DNA from: CAVVGB01 sp963747715
GTDB taxonomy: Bacteria; Actinomycetota; Thermoleophilia; Gaiellales; Gaiellaceae
Assembly: GCA_963747715.1 (NCBI GenBank)
Contig: CAVVGB010000002.1
Coordinates: forward strand, 1-64,000
DNA length: 64,000 bases
Direction: 5' to 3'
In this document: piece by piece, positions 46,470 through 55,481 of the stretch
How the letters are laid out: each line of letters starts with the position of its first letter
How positions within the stretch are numbered: position 1 is the first letter of the stretch
Program-made: the position numbers and the translations under genes
Notes under the pieces: model-generated
The model's database searches: none
The model's input: the letters and a program-made list of their open reading frames with translations, nothing else
Told to the model about the DNA's origin: nothing

Positions 46470-47786
46470 GCCTGGTAGACCGGGAAGCCGCGGAAACCGG
46501 GATAGAGCGGGCGCTTGTCGCAGAGCGCCTGGCTGCGGCCGCTGAGAGCAGCGACGTCGGGCTCCTCGGAGAGCGCGTCCGCGATGATCGCTCCCACCTC
46601 GCCCAGGTCCTCCTCGTCGAAGCCGCGCATCGTCACGGCGGGCGTGCCCGAGCCGCACTCCCGAGGCTTCCATCGGCGGGCGCTCGTCGAACGGGACGGT
46701 GTTCCGGTTCGCGGTGATCTGCACCTCGTGTAGCCGCTCCTCCGCGGCGCGGCCGGTCCACTCGCTCCCGCGCAGGTCGACCTGCATGAGGTGCGTGTCG
46801 GTGCCGTCCGTGAGGAGATCGAGCCCGCGCTCCATGAGCGCGTCGGCGAGCGCGTCGGCGTTGGCGCGCACCTGCGCCTGGTACGAGCGGAACGGCTCCG
46901 ACGCGGCGATCTTGAAGCACGCCGCCTTCGCCGCGATCACGTGCAGGAGCGGACCGCCCTGCATGCCGGGGAAGACCGCCTTGTCGAGCTTCTGCGCGTG
47001 CTCCTCCTTGCAGAGGACGAAGCCCGAGCGCGGGCCGGCGAGCGTCTTGTGCGTCGTCGAGCTCACGAAGTCGCAGTGCGGTGTCGGGTTCGGGTGGAGG
47101 CCCGCTGCGACGAGCCCGGCGAAGTGCGCCATGTCGCAGAGGAGGAGCGCGCCGACCTCGTCGGCGATCTCACGGAAGCGCTCGGCCTCGATCTTGCGGG
47201 GATAGGCGGAGCCGCCGCACACGATCAGCTTCGGGCGGTGCTCCTTCGCGAGGCGCCTGACTTCGTCGAAGTCGACGAGGCTCGTCTCGCGGTCGACCCC
47301 GTAGCCGACGACGTTGTAGAGCTTTCCCGAGAAGTTGACCTTGAGGCCGTGCGTCAGATGGCCGCCGTGGTCGAGCCGCATCGCAAGGATCGTGTCGCCG
47401 GGCTCGAGGCAGGAGAAGTACACGGCCATGTTGGTCTGCGCGCCGGCGTGGGGCTGGACGTTCGCGTGCTCGGCCCCGAAGAGGTCCTTGGCCCGGTCGA
47501 TCGCCGTCTGCTCGATCTCGTCGACGACCTCGCAGCCGCCGTAGTAGCGGCGGCCGGGGTAGCCCTCCGCGTACTTGTTGGTCGGGACGCTCCCGACCGC
47601 CTCGAGGACGCTCGCCCAGGTGAAGTTCTCGGAGGCGATGAGCTCGATCTGGCCCCGCTGGCGCTCGAGCTCCCGCTCGATCAGAGCGGCGATGTCTGGG
47701 TCGATGTCGGCGAGGCCGGCCTGGCGAAGCTCCTGGAAGGTCTGCTGAGCGACCGCCACAGGCCCAGAGCTTACTTGCGAGGGCAC
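46466..47786 (-). CDS. glyA: Serine hydroxymethyltransferase
   Basis: About 439 residues. ELERQRGQIELIASENFTWA, VLEAVGSVPTNKYAEGYPGR, PHAGAQTNMAVYFSCL and the PLP-Lys segment SSTTHKTLAGPRSGF are all in place. It moves the serine side-chain carbon to tetrahydrofolate, supplying glycine and the C1 units that a folate-linked MetE would use. The frame changes near 46648 at a GGG run. Deleting one G joins EASGVRLG to TPAVTMRGFDEEDLGEVGA, so the C-terminus (GFRGFPVYQA) is intact. Start is GTG 47786, with AGGGG five bases upstream. Confidence 0.96.
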
Positions 47787-47822
47787 CCGTACCCCTAGGC
47801 AGCAGTCGTTCGTTGTGAGAGG

Positions 47823-48122
47823 GTGGAGCCCGTGAATCTCCTGCTATTGGCCACCCTCGGCGCCGTCGTGCTCGTTCCGCTCGCCCGCGAGTACGCCGAT
47901 CTGCGCGCCGTCGGCCTGACCCGAGTCACCGCACTCGGGACGCTCTCGCTCCTGCTGCCGGCGCTCGGCGTCGGCCTCGCGCTGACCCTCCCCTTCACGT
48001 CCCGCCCCGCCCTGCAGTGGGGCGCGACGGTGATCGTGACGGTGGCGCTCTACTCGGCCGCGACCTGCGCGATCCTCGCGCGCGCCTCGTCGGCGGCCAC
48101 CGCGCCCTCTCGCAGAACCTGA
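47823..48122 (+). CDS. Small membrane protein of unknown function, overlapping tsaC
   Basis: A 99-residue plus-strand frame with three hydrophobic stretches (NLLLLATLGAVVLVPLA, TLSLLLPALGVGLALTLPF, WGATVIVTVALYSAATCAIL). The start is GTG 47823 or GTG 47832, the second with GGTGGAG close upstream. It begins 36 bp from the divergent glyA start, so the two could share a promoter region. Its last 73 bases overlap the end of tsaC on the other strand. Length, hydrophobic periodicity and the free intergenic position support a real gene. The family is not recognised. Confidence 0.55.
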   Translation: MEPVNLLLLATLGAVVLVPLAREYADLRAVGLTRVTALGTLSLLLPALGVGLALTLPFTSRPALQWGATVIVTVALYSAATCAILARASSAATAPSRRT

Positions 48123-48652
48123 GGCTCCCGGCCCGTTAGGTCGATCACCGTCGAGGGCGTTCCTGGGAGCGTCCCCGTGTCGAGGATCGCCGCGACGGCG
48201 TCGCGGATCTCGCGGGAACGTCATCGATGCGAGCCGGGTCGGGGGCGCCGTGGACGTTCGCGCTCGTCGCCGCCACGACCCCGACGCGCTCGAGAACGAC
48301 GCGGCACTCCTCGGGCAGATCCGGGACGCGAACTCCGATCGTGTCCGGCCGCGTACCGCTCGAGCCAGCGAAAGCGCCGGCCCGGGTTCGGCAGCACGAG
48401 CGTGTAGGGACCGGGAAGCAGCGCCCGCGCCATGACGGCGGCGCGCCCGCGCAGCTCCGGGATGGCGTCGAGGATCGCCTCGAGGTCGGCGGCGAGCATC
48501 GCCGTCGGCATCGTCTCCGGGCGCTGCTTGAGCGTGTACAGGCGCCGGACCGGTCCTTCGCGATATGCGTCGGCGCAGAGCCCGTACACCGTGTCCGTCG
48601 GCAGGATGACCGTCTTCCCCGCCTTGACCGCGGCGACGACCTCGTCGGTCAC
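48050..48652 (-). CDS. tsaC: L-threonylcarbamoyladenylate synthase (TsaC/Sua5 YrdC domain)
   Basis: About 200 residues. KAGKTVILPTDTVYGLCADA with LKQRPETMPTAMLA is the KxR...SxN-type ATP/threonine site of YrdC, and VVAATSANVHGAPDPARID is the second motif. The enzyme makes threonylcarbamoyl-AMP, the donor for t6A in tRNA. Two frame changes (about 48345 and 48213) separate PNPGRRFRWLER from DTIGVRVPDLPEECRVV and then DDVP from RDAVAAILDTGTLPGTPST. The product ends AVAADEARARIAQVAAE at TAG 48052. Both breaks look like base errors, since the protein is otherwise complete and essential in most bacteria. Confidence 0.88.
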
Positions 48653-48659
48653 GGTTTCG

Positions 48660-49687
48660 CTAGACGCTGACCCGGTCGGCCTCGGTCGGCTGGACCGGAG
48701 CGGTGCGGGTGTGCTTGATCACGTCGGCGAGGATGACGTCGAGGTCGAGCGTCGCTTCCCAGCCGATCCGCTGCTTGATCTTCTCGGTCGAGGGGATGCG
48801 GTGGTACATGTCTTCGATCCCCTGGCCGTAGACCTGGTCGTACGGAATGTACGTGAGCTCCGACTGCGACTTGGTCATGTCGAGGACGCGCTTGGCGAGG
48901 TCGAGAATGCGGATCCGGTTCGGCGAGCCGACGTTGAAGATCTCGCCCGTGATCGAGCGCTCGTCCATGAGCGCGGTGAGCGCGCGCACCGTGTCGGCGA
49001 CGTGGCAGAAGCAGCGCGTCTGCGTGCCGTCGCCGTGGATCTCGAGCGGCCCGCCCGACAACGCGCGCTCGACGAAGCGCGGGATCACCATCCCGTACTG
49101 GCCGCTCTGTCGTCGGCCCGACCGTGTTGAAGAGGCGGACGATGACCGCGTCCAGGCCCCGTTCCTGGTGGTAGGCGAGGGTCGAGCAGCTCGTCCATCG
49201 CCTTCGAGTCGGCGTAGGCCCAGCGCCGCGTCGTCGTCGGCCCGTAGATGCGCCGCGAGTCCTCGGCGAGCGGCACCTCCTCGCGGTGGTCCCCGTACAC
49301 CTCCGAGGTCGAGGCGATGAGCACGCGCTTCTCGAAGCGGTTGCAGTGCTCGAGCACGATCTCCGTCCCCTGGACGTTCGTGACCAGCGTGTGGACCGGC
49401 TGCTCGACGATGAGCCGCACTCCCACCGCGGCCGCCAGGTGGTAGACGACGTCGCATTTGTGCACGAGCTCGTTCACGACGGCCGGGGAAAGGACCGAGT
49501 CAACGACGAGGTGGAAGTCCCAGCGCTCCTTCAGGTGCGCGACGTTGTCGATGGTCGACGTCGAGAGGTCGTCGAGCGCGAACACCTCCCAGCCGTCGGC
49601 GAGCAGCGCCTCGCAGAGATGCGAGCCGATGAAGCCAGCGCCGCCGGTGACGAGCGCTCTCGGCTTACGGCCTTGCGCAACGCTCAT
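48660..49687 (-). CDS. NAD-dependent epimerase/dehydratase (UDP-glucuronate decarboxylase-like SDR)
   Basis: About 342 residues. The Rossmann loop is in RALVTGGAGFIGSHLCEALL, followed by VFALDDLSTSTIDNVAHLKE, AAAVGVRLIVEQPVHTLVTN, ASTSEVYGD and the catalytic YxxxK in AYADSKAMDE. The C-terminal part has YGMVIPRFVERALSGGPLEI and FCHVADTVRALTALMDE. It resembles UDP-xylose synthases, which would use the UDP-glucuronate from Ugd, but UDP-glucose/galactose epimerases share all of these motifs. The middle is out of frame at about 49200 and 49120, probably base errors. It lies seven bases from tsaC and overlaps prmC by four. Confidence 0.85.
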
Positions 49688-50524
49688 GGACGGCGATTGT
49701 AGTGACGGCCCTCGACCACACGGGGGCGGCCCGCCAGATCCGGCGTCACGGCCACGTCGACGTAGCCCAGGTCCACGAGGGCGGCCGCGAGGCCTTCCGC
49801 ACGCTCGTCGGCTGACTCGAGGACGGTCCAGCCACCCGGCGCGAGGACGGCGCGAGCTCCGTCCGCGACCTTCTCCCCCACGCCGACGCCGACGAGCGCC
49901 TCGCGCGGCTCGTACAGGCGAACCTCCGGCTGCAGGGAGTCGAACTCGGCGGGAAGCACGTATGGCGGGTTCGAGACGACAAGGTCGAACGGCCCTTCCA
50001 CACCGGCGAGAAGGTCGCCGCGCACGAGCTCCACGCGGGCGGCGAAACCGGCCTGTTCTATGTTCACGCGCGCGAGGGCGAGCGCTTCCGGCGAGCTGTC
50101 GATTCCGACGACGCGGACACCGCGGTGTTCGTCGACGAGAGCGAGCGCGATCGCGCCCGAGCCGACGCCGACGTCGAGGACGCGCGGCGCTGCGCCACCT
50201 CGCGAGGAGCGCGAGGCAGCGCTCGACGACCACCTCGGTCTCCGGACGCGGCACGAGCGCGCGGCTGTCCAGGCTCAGCGTCAGGTTGCGAAATCCCCAC
50301 TCGCCCGAGGACGTACGCGAGCGGCTCGCGGCGGGCCCGCCGCTCGACCAGCGGCCGCAAGCCGCGCGAGCGCGTCCGTCGGCGAGCGGGCCTTCCGCGT
50401 ACAGCCGGGAACGCGTCGAGGAGGCCGCGTGCGCGACGAGGAACTCGGCGTCCACCCGCGGGGTGGGGACTCCGGCAGCCTCGAGCTCGCGTTCCACCTC
50501 ACGGACGACGCCAAGGGCGCTCAA
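49684..50524 (-). CDS. prmC: Release-factor glutamine N5-methyltransferase
   Basis: About 280 residues. The N-terminus ALGVVREVERELEAAGVPTP and REPLAYVLG lead to the methyltransferase with RALVPRPETEVVVERCLALL, the SAM loop DVGVGSGAIALALVDE and the substrate motif SNPPYVLPAEFDSLQPEV. PrmC methylates the GGQ glutamine of RF1 and RF2, both encoded in this window. The start is TTG 50524, overlapping the prfA stop (TTGA). At least three frame changes (about 50190-50330) break the middle. All expected parts are present in order, so base errors are likely. Confidence 0.9.
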
Positions 50525-51507
50525 CTCGCCGCCGCCTCGAGCGCGCGCCGGCGGTCCTCGCCCGTCAGTGCGTCCGTGAAGGCGTCCAGCTCGCCGCCGA
50601 GCACCCCTTCGAGCCGGTGCTGCGTGAGCTTGATGCGGTGGTCGGTGACGCGATTCTCCGGGAAGTTGTACGTGCGGATCTTCTCGGAGCGCTCGCCGCC
50701 GCCGATCTGCGAGCGCCGCTCTGCGGCGAGCTCGGCTTCCTGGCGCTGGCGCTCCAGCTCGTACAGGCGCGCACGGAGGACGCGCAGGGCCTTCGTCTTG
50801 TTCTGAAGCTGTGACTTCTCGTCCTGCATCGCGACGACGAGGCCGGTCGGCAGGTGCGTGATGCGGACGGCGGAATCGGTCGTGTTGACGCTCTGGCCGC
50901 CCGGCCCCGTCGACCGGTAGCGATCGATCTTGAGGTCGTTCTCGTCGATCTCGACCTCGACGTCCTCGGCCTCGGCCATCACGGCGACCGTGGCGGTGGA
51001 CGTGTGGATGCGCCCTTGCGACTCGGTCTCGGGCACGCGCTGCACGCGGTGCGTGCCGCCCTCCCACTTGAACACCGAGTAGGCGCCGTCGCCCTTCACC
51101 GCGAACGTGATCTCCTTGAAGCCGCCCGTCTCGTTCGGGTTGGAGCCGAGCGTCTCCCACTTGAAGCCGCGCCGCTCCGCGTAGCGGGTCAGCATGCGGA
51201 AGACGTCGCCCGCCCAGATGGAGGCCTCGTCGCCGCCCACGCCCTGGCGGATCTCGACGATGACGTCCTTCGCGTCGTTCGGGTCACGCTCGACGAGCGC
51301 GAGCTTGAGCTCCTCCTCGAGCCGTTCGAGGCGCTCCTCGATCTCGGGCAAGAGCTCGCGGAGCTCGGCATCCGCACCCGCGTCGGACGCCTCCTGTTGT
51401 GCAGCGCGCCATTCCTGCGCGAGCTTGTACGGGCCCTCGAGCTCCTTCAGCCGCCGGCCGGCCTGGGCCGCCGTGGCGCGGTCCGTGAAGACGGCCGGAT
51501 CGCTCAT
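50521..51507 (-). CDS. prfA: Peptide chain release factor 1
   Basis: 328 residues from ATG 51507. The codon-recognition tripeptide is in VQRVPETESQGRIHTSTATV (P-E-T, the PxT type for UAA/UAG) and the hydrolysis motif in GPGGQSVNTTDSAVRITHLP. It ends DALTGEDRRRALEAAAS. The N-terminus is about 25 residues shorter than usual. The missing segment (SVENLVAELERSYAEAQER) is encoded immediately upstream in the same frame, but I find no start codon there, so a one-base error or a start near 51576 is possible. prmC follows with a four-base overlap. Confidence 0.95.
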   Translation of the reverse strand: MSDPAVFTDRATAAQAGRRLKELEGPYKLAQEWRAAQQEASDAGADAELRELLPEIEERLERLEEELKLALVERDPNDAKDVIVEIRQGVGGDEASIWAGDVFRMLTRYAERRGFKWETLGSNPNETGGFKEITFAVKGDGAYSVFKWEGGTHRVQRVPETESQGRIHTSTATVAVMAEAEDVEVEIDENDLKIDRYRSTGPGGQSVNTTDSAVRITHLPTGLVVAMQDEKSQLQNKTKALRVLRARLYELERQRQEAELAAERRSQIGGGERSEKIRTYNFPENRVTDHRIKLTQHRLEGVLGGELDAFTDALTGEDRRRALEAAAS

Positions 51508-51580
51508 GCGCTCCTGCGCCTCGGCGTAGGACCTTTCGAGCTCGGCGACGAGATTCTCGACGGAGCCAAGGCCTACGGCC

Positions 51581-52513
51581 TCAGGCCATGACCTCGACCT
51601 TGCGCTCTTCCGGAGTCATCCGGCCTTCGAGCCGGAGGACCTCTCCGAGAGCGCGGACCGAGACTTCGATCTGGTCGAGCGTCGGCTCGCGCGTCGTCAG
51701 GCGCTGGAGCCAGAGCCCCGGCATGAGCAGCGGGCGCAGGATCGGATGCTCGGGGTGCTTGCCGGCGAAGCGGATGATTTCGTACGCGATGCCCGCGATG
51801 AGCGGCAGGGCGAGGATCCGCGACAGGATCAGCACGTGCCACTCCGGCTGACCGAAGAAGGCAAACACGAAGATGCCGATGACCATCACGTAGAGCAGGA
51901 ACGCGGTGCCGCAGCGGACGTGGAGAAGGCTGTGGCGCGCGACGATCTCCGGCTCGAGCGGATCGCCGGCCTCGTACGCGTTGATCGCCTTGTGCTCGGC
52001 GGCGTGGTACTGGAAGACGCGCTTCAGGTCCGGAAGGAAGCCGATCAGCACGAGGTAGGAGATGAAGATGACGACGCGGACGATGCCCTCGACGACCACG
52101 AAGGCGCCGGTCGATTCGATCGGCAGCCAGTTCGTGATGAGCGCGGGCGAGACCTTGAAGAGCAGGAGGGCGAAGCCGATCGCGATCGCGAACGCGAAGG
52201 CGAGCTGCGCCTTCGTCAGCTCGGTCTCGACCTCTTCCGCTGCCTCTTCGTCTCCCTGCCGGCGGTCCTCCTGCGCGGCGTAGTTGGCGGAGATCGCCAG
52301 CGCGCGGAACCCGATCGCGAGCGACTCGCCGAGGGCGACGACGCCGCGGACGATCGGAATGCGAAGCCACTTGTGCTTGAGGAGGACCGAGGCGATCGGC
52401 CGGTTGATCTCGGCGATCTGGCCGTCGGCCTTGCGCACGGCGACGGACCACGCCGACGGGCCGCGCATCATCACGCCCTCCAGGACGGCCTGGCCTCCGA
52501 TCGGCGCGGACAC
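51581..52513 (-). CDS. DUF1385 (YqhQ-like) membrane protein
   Basis: 310 residues starting SAPIGGQAVLEGVMMRGPSA, the family's signature, and containing YHAAEHKAINAYEAGDPLEP and HVRCGTAFLLYVMVIGIFVF. Four or more membrane segments lie between. HxxEHK-type histidines on the cytoplasmic side suggest a metal or catalytic centre, but the biochemical role of YqhQ is unknown. The start is GTG 52513, four bases after the rpmE stop. Its position between rpmE and prfA is widely conserved in Gram-positive bacteria, so a link with translation or the membrane is possible. Confidence 0.9.
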   Translation of the reverse strand: MSAPIGGQAVLEGVMMRGPSAWSVAVRKADGQIAEINRPIASVLLKHKWLRIPIVRGVVALGESLAIGFRALAISANYAAQEDRRQGDEEAAEEVETELTKAQLAFAFAIAIGFALLLFKVSPALITNWLPIESTGAFVVVEGIVRVVIFISYLVLIGFLPDLKRVFQYHAAEHKAINAYEAGDPLEPEIVARHSLLHVRCGTAFLLYVMVIGIFVFAFFGQPEWHVLILSRILALPLIAGIAYEIIRFAGKHPEHPILRPLLMPGLWLQRLTTREPTLDQIEVSVRALGEVLRLEGRMTPEERKVEVMA

Positions 52514-52517
52514 GTTC

Positions 52518-52727
52518 TTAGGAGCGGCCGGCGCGCTCGAGGCGGCGTTGGAAGCGTTCCACGCGACCGCCCGTGTCCATGAGCTTCTGCTTGCCCGTGT
52601 AGAACGGGTGGCACTCGGAGCAGATCTCGACGTGGAGCTCGGGCTTCGTGGACCGCGTCTGGAACTCGTTGCCGCACGAGCAACGAACCGTGGCAAGGAC
52701 ATAGTCAGGATGGATGTCGGGCTTCAT
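52518..52727 (-). CDS. rpmE: Ribosomal protein L31, zinc-binding type
   Basis: 69 residues: KPDIHPDYVLATVRCSCGNE, then FQTRSTKPELHVEICSECHP, FYTGKQKLMDTGGRVERF. The four Cys (CSCG and CSEC) are the zinc ligands of the C+ form. L31 bridges the two ribosomal subunits. Start ATG 52727 overlaps the stop of the PLP-lyase gene. A Zur-controlled C- paralogue may exist elsewhere but is not in this window. Confidence 0.97.
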   Translation of the reverse strand: MKPDIHPDYVLATVRCSCGNEFQTRSTKPELHVEICSECHPFYTGKQKLMDTGGRVERFQRRLERAGRS

Positions 52728-53713
52728 GGCTGAGGAGAATCGTCCGAAGGACGACTTTCCTTGAGGATACCAGAGGCCGTTTCGGGGGCCACGTTGCCGC
52801 CTGAGACAACGACCCCCACCGTTTTTCCGCTGAGCGAGGGAATTTTCCCGGCAAGGAGGGCCCCCACGCCGACGGCTGCCCCGGGCTCCGCGGCGAGCTT
52901 GGCCCGCTCGTAGAGGAAGTGGAAGCCGGCGCGGACGTCGTCTTCGGTGACGAGGATCGACTCGACGCCGTGCTCCGCGCAGATGCGTAGGGGATGCTCG
53001 CCTGCACGGGGCGCTGTGAGGGCGTCGGCGATCGTGTCCGGGACGACCGGCACAGGCTCGCCCGCGGCCAGAGCGTGGTGCAGGGCGGCGGAGCCTTCCG
53101 GCTCGACGCCGACGACTCGGCGGCCGGGAGCGCCGAGCGCGATGCCGGCCACGAGCCCACCGCCGCCCACCGGCACGACGAGGACGTCCACGTCGGGCAC
53201 GTCCTCGACGATCTCCCGTCCAAGGGTCGAGTGGCCCGCGATGACGACCGGGTCGTCGTACGGGTGGACGAAGGTGCGCCCGGTGGACGCTTCGAGCTCC
53301 CGCACCCGCTCGAAGCCCTCGACCGGCCCCGGCGACTCGAGGTCGACCTCCGCGCCGTAGGACTTCGTCCCGGCGATCTTCAGCGGGCTCGCGCTTTGCC
53401 ACATGACGAGCAGGCAGTCGACGTTCTCCTGTGCGCACGCCCACGCGAGACCCTGGGCCGCATTGCCCGCCGAGATCGAGATGACGCCGCGCGCCTTTTC
53501 CTCGGCCGAGAGCGACGCGAGCTTCGCGAGCATGCCGCGCGGCTTGAACGAGCCCGTCTTCTGCAAAAGCTCGGCCTTCAGGAACGCACGGCCGCCGAAG
53601 GCGCGACCCAAGGTGTCCGAGGAAAGCAACGGCGTGCGATGCAGGCTGCGCCCGATCGCCGCGCGCACCGCCGGGGTCAGGTCTTGCGTTGCAACATTGG
53701 GCCGCGATTGCAA
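52724..53713 (-). CDS. PLP-dependent threonine/serine dehydratase-like lyase
   Basis: 329 residues of the tryptophan-synthase-beta fold. The PLP Lys is in QKTGSFKPRGMLAKL, the phosphate loop in VPVGGGGLVAGIALG, and SAGNAAQGLAWACAQENVDC binds the substrate carboxylate. It lacks the C-terminal regulatory ACT domains of biosynthetic IlvA, so it resembles short catabolic dehydratases or serine racemases. It removes ammonia from threonine or serine, or racemises serine. The gene lies between rpmE and ETF-QO. Confidence 0.88.
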   Translation of the reverse strand: MQSRPNVATQDLTPAVRAAIGRSLHRTPLLSSDTLGRAFGGRAFLKAELLQKTGSFKPRGMLAKLASLSAEEKARGVISISAGNAAQGLAWACAQENVDCLLVMWQSASPLKIAGTKSYGAEVDLESPGPVEGFERVRELEASTGRTFVHPYDDPVVIAGHSTLGREIVEDVPDVDVLVVPVGGGGLVAGIALGAPGRRVVGVEPEGSAALHHALAAGEPVPVVPDTIADALTAPRAGEHPLRICAEHGVESILVTEDDVRAGFHFLYERAKLAAEPGAAVGVGALLAGKIPSLSGKTVGVVVSGGNVAPETASGILKESRPSDDSPQP

Positions 53714-53725
53714 GACCGACTCCGA

Positions 53726-55423
53726 CTACATCTGTGTGTACTCGGGACCGTCGCCGCCCTCGGGCGGTGTGAGCCGCCCGCCCTTGGCGGTGATCGCGCC
53801 GCACTGGACGCAGTTCGACGCCGTCACTTCGACGTCGACGACGTTGCCGGCCGGGCTCGCGTCGCCGGTGATCTCGTACACCTGCGCCGGGCACATCCGC
53901 ACCCAGGCCTCCGCCACCTCGCGGCGCACCTTCGTGTCGACGCGGATGTGGCTCGGCGCGTCGTCGCGCGTCCGGTTCCCGGACAGATAGACGCTCGAGA
54001 GCTTGTCGAAGAAAAGCTTGCCGTCGGGCTTGGGATACGTCCTGTCGCGATTGCCGACGAAGACCTCGGTGTCCGCGTCGGCTTCGAGCTTGAGGTCTCG
54101 CGGCGGGAGCTTTCCGAGCGTGTTCAAGGCGGTGCCTGCAAGGACCGCCCCGCGCACGAAGCCGTTGCGAAAGGCGGGGCGCATGTTGCGCACGCGCTCC
54201 AGGTCGGTCCAGATGTAGCTGTCTCGGATCGACTGGTCGTACGAGTCCAGGGCGCCGGGCGTCCACGCCGTCTGCCCCGGCGCGATCGCGCGCGCGACCG
54301 CTTCGGCCGCGAGCGTGCCCGAGCGGATTGCGTAGTGGATGCCTTTGAGCGCGGGAACGTTCACGAAGCCGGCGGCGTCGCCGACGAACAGGCCGCCCGG
54401 GAAGCTGAACCGCTCAGGCAGCGAGAGGAAGCCGCCTTCGGGAATCGTCTTCGCTCCCCAGGCGACGCGCTTGCCGCCTTCGAGCATGCCGCGGACGAAG
54501 GGGTGGCCCTTGAGCTCCTGCAGAAGGTCGTGGACGGACACGGTGGCGTCGGCGTAGTCGAGCCCGACGACCATCCCGAGCGCAATCATGTTCTCGCCGA
54601 ACGGATAGATGAAGCTGCCGCCGAACTCGCGGAACTTCTTGCCGCCGCGCAGCGGCCACCCCATCGTGTGGATGACTCGGTCGAGCGGCCGCGCAACCTC
54701 CCAGACCTCCTTGACGCCCAGTGCCCACACCTGGGGCCTGGAGGAGAGACCGAAGTGCTGCAGCGCCACGCCGGTCAAGTGACCCTGCGTTCCCTCGGCG
54801 AGGATCGTCGCGCGCGCGACGATGTCCGACCCGGCCTCGAAGTTCGGCAGCTCGTCGCCGTCGCGGCCACGACCCTTGTCGCCGGTGCGGATGCCGACGA
54901 CGCGCCCCCCGTTCAGCAGCAGCTTGGTGGCGGCCGTCTCGGGAACGATCATCGCGCCAAGCTCCTCCGCCCGTTCGGCCAGCCAGCGGGAGAGCTGCGA
55001 CAGCGACGCGACGTAGTTCCCGTGGTTCCACATCGTCGGCGGCGCCGGCAGGCGGATCGCACGCTTGGGCGTGAGGTAGTACAGCCCTTCGCGCACCACC
55101 GGCGCGGTGAAAGGCATGTCCTCGGTGTGCAGCCCGGGGAAGAGCTGACGCAAGGCGCGCGGATTGACGACGGCGCCGGAGAGGAGATGTGACCCCGGCC
55201 CCTTACCCTTTTCGACGACGGCAATCGGGACCTCGCCGAGTCTTTCGCGGAGCTCGGGACGCTCCTGCAGCAACTGCCCGAGGCGGATCGCCGCAGCGAG
55301 CCCCGCGGGCCCGGCGCCGACGATGAGCGCTCCGACGTCGATGCGCTCCTCCGACGGATCGCTCGGCGCGGCGATGAACTCCGCAGGATCGTACGGAGGA
55401 GGGAAATCAGCTGGGCGCGGCAT
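53726..55423 (-). CDS. Electron-transfer flavoprotein:quinone oxidoreductase-like protein
   Basis: 565 residues. FAD-binding ALIVGAGPAGLAAAIRLGQL, the ubiquinone-side sequence LLSGAVVNPRALRQLFPGLH, GDAAGFVNVPALKGIHYAIR, and a C-terminal iron-sulfur domain. The canonical ligand set is Cys plus CxxCxxC. Here CPAQVYEITGD supplies the first, but the second block reads NCVQCGAITAKGG, with Ile where the last Cys should be. The protein passes electrons from reduced ETF into the quinone pool. It sits downstream of etfA and etfB with a 59-bp gap. The loss of a ligand may mean a 3Fe-4S centre or altered function. Confidence 0.92.
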   Translation of the reverse strand: MPRPADFPPPYDPAEFIAAPSDPSEERIDVGALIVGAGPAGLAAAIRLGQLLQERPELRERLGEVPIAVVEKGKGPGSHLLSGAVVNPRALRQLFPGLHTEDMPFTAPVVREGLYYLTPKRAIRLPAPPTMWNHGNYVASLSQLSRWLAERAEELGAMIVPETAATKLLLNGGRVVGIRTGDKGRGRDGDELPNFEAGSDIVARATILAEGTQGHLTGVALQHFGLSSRPQVWALGVKEVWEVARPLDRVIHTMGWPLRGGKKFREFGGSFIYPFGENMIALGMVVGLDYADATVSVHDLLQELKGHPFVRGMLEGGKRVAWGAKTIPEGGFLSLPERFSFPGGLFVGDAAGFVNVPALKGIHYAIRSGTLAAEAVARAIAPGQTAWTPGALDSYDQSIRDSYIWTDLERVRNMRPAFRNGFVRGAVLAGTALNTLGKLPPRDLKLEADADTEVFVGNRDRTYPKPDGKLFFDKLSSVYLSGNRTRDDAPSHIRVDTKVRREVAEAWVRMCPAQVYEITGDASPAGNVVDVEVTASNCVQCGAITAKGGRLTPPEGGDGPEYTQM

Positions 55424-55481
55424 CGGCGGTCGAGCTACCCGATCAGTGTCTCGCGTGACACTCGGACGCGTAGCGTGTTAG

